A stretch of 64,000 nt of DNA from Frankiales bacterium (GTDB lineage Bacteria > Actinomycetota > Actinomycetes > JAFAQI01), in assembly GCA_025980325.1 (NCBI GenBank), contig JAICXQ010000002.1, forward strand, positions 1 through 64,000, given 5' to 3'. The position numbers and the translations under genes were made by a program. Below are positions 49,308 through 57,955 of this stretch, one piece after another. Below the pieces are notes generated by a model. That model was given only the letters and a program-made list of their open reading frames with translations. It was not told the DNA's origin and made no database searches. How positions within the stretch are numbered: the first letter of the stretch is position 1; every line of letters begins with the position of its first letter.

Positions 49308-50471
49308 TCAAGTCACCGCGGGCGATGTTCCTTCGGCTGCCGCGAGATTGATGACCGGAGGCGCTCCGCCAAGCTCTTCACACATGAGTGCAAGCACCTG
49401 CCAGGAACGGGTACGCCCCGCATCGCCCACCGCCGCTCGTCTCGCTCGAGCTGCAAGATCAATAAGTTCCTCACGCGTCGGCGGAGCGGGCGGCGATCCG
49501 CGCAGCACCTCGGTCAGGCGCGCGTCGACCCCAGCGCGCACTGCTGACCGCATCGGCTCCTCCAGCGACGTCGCGACCGTCCATCGGAGATACCGAACGA
49601 CGCCGCGGTGCCTTGCGGGGGTAACCGCAAGCGCCTTCATGACCGCGCCCCAGCTCTCGGCTGGCTCGTCGTGGTTGCGCAGCGCTTGCCGCTGACGACC
49701 GTGGATGGCGCGCTTCAACACCATCAGAAATGACCGCATCGCGGGCGACGGAAGGCTCTGTTGTCCAGCTCCCGCCGCGGCAAAGTCTTCAGCCTCGCGC
49801 GACGCCAGCCAGAGCAGCAGCCACTGCGTGTGACGCTGCGGAAACGGCGGGATCTGTCGGGCGAGCGCTGTCAAGTCTTGTGCTGTGACGTCGGCCGTCA
49901 TCTCGGAAAGCCAGTGACGCAGCAGCCGCTCGACGAGTGTCCGCGTGAAGTCTTCCCCGAGCGGGTGCCGCCGCTCGATATCAGTGTCCGCGTATGCGTT
50001 GCGCGCGAGGCTGTGGAGCAACTCGACATCGACCACTCCGTCGGTTAGGTAATCCGACGGGAACGTTGCAACAGTTCGTTGACCGCCGCGCGTTGCCGCC
50101 ATACGCAGCGCGTGTCGGAAGGGGGCAGCAACGTGGTAAGCAGAGGTCAGAAAGAGATCAAACGCGTCGACGGCGTCGCGGGTGCGATACCCGGTCTCGG
50201 CGCCGCCCACGACGAACTCGTCGCCGATCAGCGCAAGCGGCGTATCTCCGAACTGACTAGCGACCCAGCTGCGGACTTGATCACGATGCAGCGCGTCGCG
50301 ACAGGCCGGGATCAGCACTTCGCGATCGAAAGCTGCTGCTGAGAGTTCCGAGCCGAAAGCCATGGGAGTGACGTTGTTCTTGCGCCGCGCGGGCCGCACG
50401 CCCGACGCGAGCGCGGTCGCGATCGTCTTGTCCGGGTCACGCTGATAGTCGATGAATGGCGTACGCGGCAT
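49308..50471 (-). CDS. Hypothetical protein, no recognised family
   Basis: Long ORF; plausible start MPRTPFIDYQRDPDK at 50471. Confidence 0.6.
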   Translation of the reverse strand: MPRTPFIDYQRDPDKTIATALASGVRPARRKNNVTPMAFGSELSAAAFDREVLIPACRDALHRDQVRSWVASQFGDTPLALIGDEFVVGGAETGYRTRDAVDAFDLFLTSAYHVAAPFRHALRMAATRGGQRTVATFPSDYLTDGVVDVELLHSLARNAYADTDIERRHPLGEDFTRTLVERLLRHWLSEMTADVTAQDLTALARQIPPFPQRHTQWLLLWLASREAEDFAAAGAGQQSLPSPAMRSFLMVLKRAIHGRQRQALRNHDEPAESWGAVMKALAVTPARHRGVVRYLRWTVATSLEEPMRSAVRAGVDARLTEVLRGSPPAPPTREELIDLAARARRAAVGDAGRTRSWQVLALMCEELGGAPPVINLAAAEGTSPAVT

Positions 50472-50654
50472 TGGTTTACTGTACGAAGTGAGGGCGCGTA
50501 CCGCGCCGTACGTCTGTCGACCAAGACTTGCGGTGCGGACCGAGGTAATACCGGGGAAACCGTACAGACGCCCCAACATCGCTGGCGTACGGCGCCGAGC
50601 ACCGTTCATGCTGCGTACACGCCGCATCCCCCGGCGGCACAAGGTGGAGCAGCT

Positions 50655-51707
50655 ATGACCCAGCACGCAAAGCCCTCATCAGACACAGGAGCCTCACCAG
50701 CCCCGCACGCGGTCAGTGTCACGCGTGGCCGGCGCCGGCCAGGGGTTCGGCAGCCCGAATCGGGTGCGCCTGCGCCGGCGCGACCGACCACTTCAGGGAC
50801 GATCAAATCGGGTTTCCAGTGGGTGGCCGCTGTGACTACCGCCACCGCACCGATCATCGGCGGCGGTGTCTACCTCGGAATCTCGTGGACCTATGAGCGT
50901 TTCGGCCTCTCGACCGAGCAAGTCGGGCTGGGGGTCACAACTGGTATGGCGCGCGCGCTCGGCGTTGTCGTTCTAGGTTGCATCATCGCGTCGGTCGCCG
51001 GCGTTCTCTGCGCTCCGCTTCTCGGATACGACCGCCTGCGCGACCGACTGCGCACCCAACAGTTCGATGCAGCCGCGATTCGCCGCCATCGTCGATTGGA
51101 GCTCAGCAGACGACGCGGCAGCGATATCGCCATGCGCGCGCTGTGGGTCGAATCATCCGCCACACTCGTGCTGGCAAGCGCGATCGGGTACGAAGTGCGC
51201 ACGGCGTTACTGGCGTCCGGGGCAGGTCCGGCCGGTGGCATCGCGACGGCGTTCCTCGTGATCTTCGCCGTGCTGTGCGCCCTTTCGCTCGCCCTCGCGG
51301 CGCACTGTGTGCTGCGGGTGATGCGGCCGGCACTCGTGACGTGGGACGTCCTGCTGCTGCTCCGAGCGAGGCGCCGATTCCGCCGCCACCCGCGCGGGAC
51401 CGTAGCGACGGTAATCCTCGCCGTGTGGCTCGTCGGGTGCGCTGTCTCGCTCGCCGCGGCGACTGCCGTCACGGTGCAGCTGCGTGCTGGTCAGCCGCCC
51501 GGAATCGTTGGCAGGATGATCGGCGTCTCGGCACCCTGCGTCGTCGTCGCCGATGCGCCCGGCGGGATCGACGGGAAGCCGATGCTCTGGCTGGGTCAGC
51601 ACGCAGAGCAGGATGTCTTCCTGGTTGACGGTCGCACGATCGTCCAGGTGAGGGCGGACCCGATTCAGGTGACATCGGTGGCGGACCGGCTCTGCGCCGT
51701 TCGCTGA
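50655..51707 (+). CDS. Hypothetical multi-pass membrane protein
   Basis: About 5 TM segments with a soluble C-terminal domain; divergent from 49308-50471. Confidence 0.6.
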   Translation: MTQHAKPSSDTGASPAPHAVSVTRGRRRPGVRQPESGAPAPARPTTSGTIKSGFQWVAAVTTATAPIIGGGVYLGISWTYERFGLSTEQVGLGVTTGMARALGVVVLGCIIASVAGVLCAPLLGYDRLRDRLRTQQFDAAAIRRHRRLELSRRRGSDIAMRALWVESSATLVLASAIGYEVRTALLASGAGPAGGIATAFLVIFAVLCALSLALAAHCVLRVMRPALVTWDVLLLLRARRRFRRHPRGTVATVILAVWLVGCAVSLAAATAVTVQLRAGQPPGIVGRMIGVSAPCVVVADAPGGIDGKPMLWLGQHAEQDVFLVDGRTIVQVRADPIQVTSVADRLCAVR

Positions 51708-51750
51708 CGGACGCGGGCCGACCAGCGCTACCGAGCGGACCCGGCACGGC

Positions 51751-53034
51751 ATGATGCACCACATGGCTGTCGACGTACTGGATCTTGCCGAGCGGCTCTG
51801 GGATGGACGCGCCACCGTCGACACCCATCATCCGGTCGGCGGCGGCGACGCGGCTCTCGTCGAAGTCGCCGACGGGGTCGCCTTCTGGCACGGCTTCTCG
51901 AACGTCACGGTCGTCGATACCGCCGCCGGCCTGGTCATCGCCGACAGTGGCGATCCCGTCTTTGCTGGGGTGCTGCACGAACGGGTCCGCGACTGGCGTC
52001 CGGATGCTCCGTTGCATTCGGCGGTGTTCAGCCACGGTCACATCGACCATGTCTTCGGGGTCGGATACTTCGACGCGGAAGCCGGCGAACGTGGGTGGCG
52101 ACGCCCGATCGTGTACGCGCAGGAGTCGCTGCCCGCACGCTTCGATCGTTACATTCTCACCGCGGGATACAACGCGACGATCAATCGGCGGCAGTTCGGC
52201 TTCGACGACCTGCAGTGGCCGATCGAGTATCGCTACCCGGACGTCACTTACCGCGACACGACGACCGTCGACGTCGACGAGCCGGTGACGTTGCACGCAG
52301 CGCGCGGCGAGACCGACGACCACACGTGGACATGGTTCGCCGACCGCAAGGTGCTGTGTTGTGGTGATCTATTCATTTGGGCCAGCCCCAACGCTGGCAA
52401 CCCGCAGAAAGTGCAGCGCTACGCCGCCGAATGGTCGGTTGCGTTGCGGACGATGGCAGCGCTCGATGCCGAGATACTGCTGCCGGGCCACGGCGTGCCG
52501 ATCGTCGGGACAGCACGCATCCGGCAAGCGCTCACAGATACCGCTGATTACCTCGACTCGCTGCACCAGCAGACCGTGGATCTGATGAACGCCGGCGCGA
52601 GCCTCGACACGATCCTGCACACGGTCGAGGCGCCTGCGTCCCTCGCCGATCGTCCGTACCTGCAACCGGTGTACGACGAGCCGGAGTTCGTCGTCCGCAA
52701 CATTTGGCGGCTGTACGGCGGCTGGTGGGACGGCAACCCTGCGACCTTGAAACCACCGCCGGAGTCCGCGCTGGCGACGGAAGTCGTGGCGCTCAGCGGC
52801 TTCGGCGCGATAACGGCACGGATAGAGTCGTTGCTGGCGAACGGCGACGACGAGTCGCTGCGGCTCGCCGGCCAGCTGGCGCAGTGGCTGGTGCAAGCCG
52901 ACGACACCTCGGCGGCCGCGCACGAAATCCGCGCCCGGGTGTACGCGACTCGGGTCGAAGTCGAACGGTCGACGATGAGCAAGGGCGTGTTCGGCTGGGC
53001 GCGACGCGAATCCGGGAACCGCGCCAGCCGCTGA
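51751..53034 (+). CDS. Metallo-beta-lactamase / alkyl-sulfatase-like hydrolase
   Basis: FSHGHIDHVFGVGYF metal motif; VLCCGDLFIWA; LLPGHGVPIVG; C-terminal sulfatase-dimerisation-like part. Confidence 0.85.
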   Translation: MMHHMAVDVLDLAERLWDGRATVDTHHPVGGGDAALVEVADGVAFWHGFSNVTVVDTAAGLVIADSGDPVFAGVLHERVRDWRPDAPLHSAVFSHGHIDHVFGVGYFDAEAGERGWRRPIVYAQESLPARFDRYILTAGYNATINRRQFGFDDLQWPIEYRYPDVTYRDTTTVDVDEPVTLHAARGETDDHTWTWFADRKVLCCGDLFIWASPNAGNPQKVQRYAAEWSVALRTMAALDAEILLPGHGVPIVGTARIRQALTDTADYLDSLHQQTVDLMNAGASLDTILHTVEAPASLADRPYLQPVYDEPEFVVRNIWRLYGGWWDGNPATLKPPPESALATEVVALSGFGAITARIESLLANGDDESLRLAGQLAQWLVQADDTSAAAHEIRARVYATRVEVERSTMSKGVFGWARRESGNRASR

Positions 53035-53200
53035 CCGACATCGGCCTGTCGAAGCGGTCGGGGTCGCCGCACGTTCTCTGGTCCTGGTGTGCCAGCAGTC
53101 CCCGTTGCGGGCGCAGACGTAAATGGCCACGTTGGGCTATCGACCCGGAATCGGACATTAGGGAAGAGTCGAGGGCAATCCACCTCCACCTTCCGGGAGT

Positions 53201-54973
53201 TTGCTCGTGCGCCTTGGGACCTCGCCCACCCTGTCCCGTCCGCGAACCGACGTCGTCGCCCGCCTCCGCTGGGCGGTACCGACCGTGCTGCTCGGGGCCG
53301 TCGTCGCCGCCGCCGTGGCACCGGCCACCTCGGCGTACGCGGACACCACCGTCCCGGCCGGCGCGCCGGCCGCGCCCGCGTCGGTCACCGTCGACGCCGG
53401 CCCCGGCAGCCTGACGATCGGCTGGACGCCGCCTGCGGTCGCCGGCGACACCCCCATCAGCGGGTACGACGTCGCCGCGGTCCCCGCCGATCCGGCGAAC
53501 GGCACCGTCCCCGTGACGGCGGCGACCGACGCCACGACCATCACGGCGACGCTGTCGGGGCTCACCGACGGCGTCGACTACACCGTGACGGTCGCGGCCA
53601 CGAACTCCGCCGGCAGCGGCCCGGCGGCCACCGCCGACGGCACCCCGCGGACGGTTCCGGCCGCAGTCGCCCTCACCGGCGTCTCGGCCGCGGACAGCTC
53701 GGCGACCGTGACCTGGCAACCGCCCGCCTCCGACGGCGGCGCCGCCGTGGCGGACTACGTCGTCACCGCCCAGCCCTCGGGCCGAACGGTCACCGTCGCC
53801 GCCGACGCCACGACCGCCTCGATCGGTGGCCTGGCCGACGGGTCGGCCACCACGCTTTCCGTGGCGGCGGTCAACGCCGCCGGGACCGGACCCGCGGCGA
53901 CGACCGCCGCAGTGACACCGCGCAAGCCCGCCAACCTGAGGGTCGCCGTCGCGCCCGCGCGGGTCGCGGTCTACGGCACCGCAACCCACATCACCGCGAG
54001 CCTGACCGACACGTCCGGCCACCCCATCGCGGGTCGGCGCGTCGTGCTCTACTTCCGCGTCCGCACCGGCACGTTCCGGGCCGCGGCCGGCGGCCTCACC
54101 GGCAGCACCGGCCGGGTCACCTTGAGCACCGTACTGCCGGCCAACGCCGAGTTGGTGCTGCAACATTTCGCCGACGCAGTAGCCGGCGTTCGGATCGCGG
54201 CGGGGAGCGTTCTGGTCGCGCACAAGCTGACCGAGTCGGCGCCGCGATCGATCCTCGTCGGCCAGTACGTGACGACGACCGGCTCGGTGTCGCCGCGTCG
54301 CGCGATCGGCTCGCCGGTCGAGCTCAAGCGCCTGATCGGGACGCGCTGGATCACCGTCGCGACCGGCAGGATGACGACCGGGACGGCGTACCGCGTCTCC
54401 TGGAAACCGGCGAGTGCGGGCACGTACGCCTTGCGCGTCGTCATCCCGACCGATGCATCGTTCACCGCGGGCTGGGGTCGCGGCTGGCGGCAGACCGTCT
54501 CGGTCGAGACGGTCGCGAGCATCGCCGCCGGCATCCTGCGCAACACCCGGATCACGCTGGCGACGGCACACGAGAGCGGCGTCCGCGACGACGCGACCGC
54601 GAAGGACGACATGTTGGCGCTCGCCGCGCATCACTGGGCGCCGCGGTCGGCGTACCAGAACGCGCCAGGTGGCAGTACGCCGGTTGACATCCGGTTGCTG
54701 CGCGCGTTGCGGGCGCTGGGCAGCAAGGCGCGGGTGACGGTGAGCGAGATCGCCGGCGGTAGCCACGCGGTCGGCTCGTCGCACTACCGCGGCGAGGCGA
54801 TGGACATCACCGTCGTCAACGGTGTCAGCATCGCCGGCGGCGGCAACTACTCGCTCGTCGCATCGGTGTGCCGCAGCTACGGCGCGAGCGTCGTGTACGA
54901 CCCGGCATACGACCCGTACGGCGGGCACGGCAACCACGTGCACTGCCAGTGGGGCGCCCTCGGCCGCGACTAG
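53201..54973 (+). CDS. Secreted FN3-repeat protein with C-terminal M15-like peptidase domain
   Basis: FN3: APASVTVDAGPGSLTIGWTPPA...GVDYTVTVAATNSAGSGP; C-terminus SSHYRGEAMDI...GNHVHCQWG (HxxxxxxD, HxH). Confidence 0.82.
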   Translation: MLVRLGTSPTLSRPRTDVVARLRWAVPTVLLGAVVAAAVAPATSAYADTTVPAGAPAAPASVTVDAGPGSLTIGWTPPAVAGDTPISGYDVAAVPADPANGTVPVTAATDATTITATLSGLTDGVDYTVTVAATNSAGSGPAATADGTPRTVPAAVALTGVSAADSSATVTWQPPASDGGAAVADYVVTAQPSGRTVTVAADATTASIGGLADGSATTLSVAAVNAAGTGPAATTAAVTPRKPANLRVAVAPARVAVYGTATHITASLTDTSGHPIAGRRVVLYFRVRTGTFRAAAGGLTGSTGRVTLSTVLPANAELVLQHFADAVAGVRIAAGSVLVAHKLTESAPRSILVGQYVTTTGSVSPRRAIGSPVELKRLIGTRWITVATGRMTTGTAYRVSWKPASAGTYALRVVIPTDASFTAGWGRGWRQTVSVETVASIAAGILRNTRITLATAHESGVRDDATAKDDMLALAAHHWAPRSAYQNAPGGSTPVDIRLLRALRALGSKARVTVSEIAGGSHAVGSSHYRGEAMDITVVNGVSIAGGGNYSLVASVCRSYGASVVYDPAYDPYGGHGNHVHCQWGALGRD

Positions 54974-55131
54974 AGCGGATTCGCATTCGCGAGTCGATCG
55001 GCACTGCATCAGCCCGCGGAGGCTAGACCTCGTCGGGTTGTTGGCAGCTTGTTGCAATGGCCAGATTTGGCCGCCCGATGTCCCTATCCGAACCCCGGTT
55101 GGTTGTCGCATCTTTCCGTTACGTCGGAGTG

Positions 55132-55156
55132 CGTGCCGCTAACGGGCGGCGGCACG
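55132..55156 (+). promoter_or_regulatory. Upstream hairpin of secreted paralog pair
   Basis: Perfect 8-bp stem CGTGCCGC-taacgggcg-GCGGCACG, about 83 nt before the ORF. Confidence 0.4.
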
Positions 55157-55238
55157 TCTCACCAATCGCGCCTCGCAGTGGAGCGGAGGGATCAAGGGGC
55201 TCGGCGCCCGGTTCGTCGACAACTATTGGGGGTTCACG

Positions 55239-55721
55239 TTGGCATCACATCTGAAGTTCCGGCGCCGGCTCGTCTTGGCCGGGCTCGCGGGCGTCATGTG
55301 CGCGATCGTCGCGGGTCCGGCATTGGCGTCCGCGGAACAATGGAACACCGTGTCCGAGGACACGTCTCCGACGCCAGGAGCGTGGAGACTGCAGCCCTAC
55401 GTTCGTACCCACAACACAAGCGGCCCGATCCAGTTCGAGGCAAACAACCTGAACGCTTGGTGCCGAAACAAGACGAACGGCAAGTCCTACTACTGGCTGC
55501 AGATGTGGAACTACGGCACGGGCGCGCCGATGTCGGGGACCGCGGTGCATGTCACCCAACCTGCCGCGACAGGGCAGAACGTCGTCTACACGATGGTCAC
55601 GAACATGCCGGCAGTGCTGAAGTTCCAGGACTACGAGGCGATGGACGCCGACTGCTACGCCGGCACCATCGGCGGCTTCGGTCAGGGCGGCATGCCGGTA
55701 ACCGGCCGGATGTATTACTAG
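55239..55721 (+). CDS. Small secreted protein, paralog A
   Basis: Signal peptide; EQWNTV, YVRTH, LKFQD, C-terminal MYY shared with the next ORF. Confidence 0.72.
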   Translation: MASHLKFRRRLVLAGLAGVMCAIVAGPALASAEQWNTVSEDTSPTPGAWRLQPYVRTHNTSGPIQFEANNLNAWCRNKTNGKSYYWLQMWNYGTGAPMSGTAVHVTQPAATGQNVVYTMVTNMPAVLKFQDYEAMDADCYAGTIGGFGQGGMPVTGRMYY

Positions 55722-55748
55722 CGATCCGACTCTTCAGGAGGAGCGACC

Positions 55749-56210
55749 TTGAAGCGCTTGATAGCAACTGCAGCCGCGGGCATCGTGTCTGCGTTCGTTC
55801 TGACGCCGCTGAGTGCAACGGCCGCGCAGTGGAACAACGTCAAAGACAGCACCTCGCACACCGTGAATGCGATCGTCATTCACACATACGTGCGCACGAA
55901 GACGACTCCGAGTTACATCGAGTATCAGCCCGACTACCCGGACACGGGCACCGACACCGCTTGCGACGACGGAAGCGGTGACGGCAAGGGCTACTACTTG
56001 CGGATCTGGGACACCAACAGGGCCACGTGGCTCGCTCTTACCGATTGGCGCCTCATCCAACCGAACATCTACGCGGACCCAGCAGGTGGCGGCCAGACGA
56101 TCACCACGTTGACCGGCTACGAGCCCGCCGGGTTGAAGTTCCAAGACGCCGACAAGGCGACGTGTTCGACGACCAAGTCCACGCAGTACACCGGACAGCT
56201 CTACTACTAA
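55749..56210 (+). CDS. Small secreted protein, paralog B
   Basis: Signal peptide MKRLIATAAAGIVSAFVLTPLSATAAQWNNV; YVRTK; LKFQD; ends LYY. Confidence 0.75.
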   Translation: MKRLIATAAAGIVSAFVLTPLSATAAQWNNVKDSTSHTVNAIVIHTYVRTKTTPSYIEYQPDYPDTGTDTACDDGSGDGKGYYLRIWDTNRATWLALTDWRLIQPNIYADPAGGGQTITTLTGYEPAGLKFQDADKATCSTTKSTQYTGQLYY

Positions 56211-56274
56211 GCCGAATCCGGGGTGGCGGTCCCACGGTGGGCCGCCACCCCGAGAACATCAGGGGGCAGGAATC

Positions 56275-56787
56275 GTGCCGGGAGCTCTCCGCGGTCTGAG
56301 ATCATCGCTGACGTATCTCGTCGTGTTCGTGGCCGCGTTTGCAGCGGTCAGCACAAGTTGGTACCTGGTCGCGTTTCAGCACCGGGCGCCGAGCAACCCG
56401 ACGTCATATGCGTCAGCAAAGGCCGAGTTCGACCGAACGACGAAGTCGTTGACGCTCCCCGCCGGTACGACGTGGCCGGCCAAACTCCGTTACCCACACA
56501 CCCCCGGCGCGACGTACGTCTTTTCGCCCGGGTTCGGCAAGCAGCAGGCACAGTTCTACTGGTACTGCGCCTGGAGCAGGGATTGGCTGTCCCGTTACGC
56601 GGATGGCACCGGCACCTACTCGTTGAACGAGATGAAGAAGGTCACGACCATGGACCTCTTCGAACGCGACTTCGACCTGACAACCCAGCAATACACCGAA
56701 CGTGAGCTGACGGACGCGCAAGCCGGCGACCCAAAGGCCCTTCGGACCGACGTCGACTTGAACTGCCCCCCACCGGTGACGAAGTAA
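56275..56787 (+). CDS. Single-TM anchored hypothetical protein
   Basis: GTG start; TM SSLTYLVVFVAAFAAVSTSWYLVAF; TYVFSPGFGKQQAQFYWYCAWSRDWL. Confidence 0.65.
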   Translation: MPGALRGLRSSLTYLVVFVAAFAAVSTSWYLVAFQHRAPSNPTSYASAKAEFDRTTKSLTLPAGTTWPAKLRYPHTPGATYVFSPGFGKQQAQFYWYCAWSRDWLSRYADGTGTYSLNEMKKVTTMDLFERDFDLTTQQYTERELTDAQAGDPKALRTDVDLNCPPPVTK

Positions 56788-56791
56788 GCGG

Positions 56792-57796
56792 CTACGCCGA
56801 CAGCCAGCCGCGGCGGATCGCTGCGGCGACGGCCGCAGCGCGGGTCTGCTCGCCGAGCTCTGCCATCAAGGCGGCGACGTCGCGGCGGATGGTTCGCACG
56901 CCGACGCCGAGGGAGCGCGCGATCGCCTCGTCCTTACGCCCTCCCGCCATCAGCTCGAGCACGCGAGCCGCGCGCCCGGAAGGCGCACCGTCCGGGCCGA
57001 CGACGAACAGCGGGGTCGCCTCGTTCCATAGTCGCTCGAAGAGGAACACACACATGTCGACGATCGTGCGGACCCGGATGAAGATGGCGCCGCGCGCTTG
57101 GTCGGCTGGGTCCAGCGGGACTACGACGACCTCGTTGTCGAACACCAGCATGCGCGTGGGGATCCGGTTGAGAACGCGTACCTGCTCGCCGGCAGCCGCG
57201 ACCGTCGTGAAGTAACGGAAGGTTTCTTCGTCGACGTCGAGAGTCTCGTGCGCGACGATCGTACGACCGGGAACGCCCCGGCGCAGCACGGCCAGGTCGT
57301 CTGCAAGGGACTTTGCTCGACCGGTGGCGTCGGTTTGTACACCATCGATGCTGAGTGTTGCGGTCCGCACCTCCCGAGACAACATCATCAGGCGATGTTG
57401 CGTCGCCTCGCGTCCTTCGACCACCTCGATCGGCAGCGCCGCGTCGATCCGCTGCCGTCCCTGCGCGTACTCCTGGGCAAGCGCCGGCAGCTGCGCGCGG
57501 AGGTCGGACAGTGCGGAGAGCCGGCCGGCGAGCTCACGCTGCTCGATGGCGACCGCATGCTCGATCGAGACCATCGGGTCGACGGCGGACAGACCAAGTT
57601 CAGTGCGCGCCGGCTCCACAAATCCGCGGATGCGCAGTTCCTCGACCGCGTGCTCGACCCGCTCGTCGTCGTATCCGGTCTTGGTACGCAACGCGACGAG
57701 ATCCAGATCGGGCCATCGCAGGAGCGTCTGCCACACCACGTCGGCGTCGGCAGACACCCCGAATACCCCGAGCGTCGGCTTGCCCTCCGCGGTCAT
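56792..57796 (-). CDS. LuxR/TrmB-like HTH transcriptional regulator
   Basis: C-terminal HTH AGGRKDEAIARSLGVGVRTIRRDVAALMAELG; N-terminal winged-helix-like TLLRWPDLDLVALRTKTGYDDERVEHAVEEL. Confidence 0.8.
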   Translation of the reverse strand: MTAEGKPTLGVFGVSADADVVWQTLLRWPDLDLVALRTKTGYDDERVEHAVEELRIRGFVEPARTELGLSAVDPMVSIEHAVAIEQRELAGRLSALSDLRAQLPALAQEYAQGRQRIDAALPIEVVEGREATQHRLMMLSREVRTATLSIDGVQTDATGRAKSLADDLAVLRRGVPGRTIVAHETLDVDEETFRYFTTVAAAGEQVRVLNRIPTRMLVFDNEVVVVPLDPADQARGAIFIRVRTIVDMCVFLFERLWNEATPLFVVGPDGAPSGRAARVLELMAGGRKDEAIARSLGVGVRTIRRDVAALMAELGEQTRAAAVAAAIRRGWLSA

Positions 57797-57867
57797 CGAA
57801 GAAGTATGCGGCGGTTGGAAGGCACTGTCACGGCGACGTGTCGGCTAACGCGTGGGTAGTTCCATGT

Positions 57868-57881
57868 AGTCAAATTTGACT
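57868..57881. promoter_or_regulatory. 14-bp perfect palindrome in divergent promoter region
   Basis: AGTCAAATTTGACT, AT-rich island between regulator and subtilase genes. Confidence 0.55.
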
Positions 57882-57955
57882 CCATTTAGGGATGTCCCAA
57901 GTCGTGGCGAGGTGGTGGGCTTGGTCGCAGTCGATATCAATCGCCCGATAAGGGG

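Noticed and set aside
52793-55111. 772-aa minus-strand ORF
   Set aside because: Antisense to the FN3-M15 gene; low-complexity shadow translation
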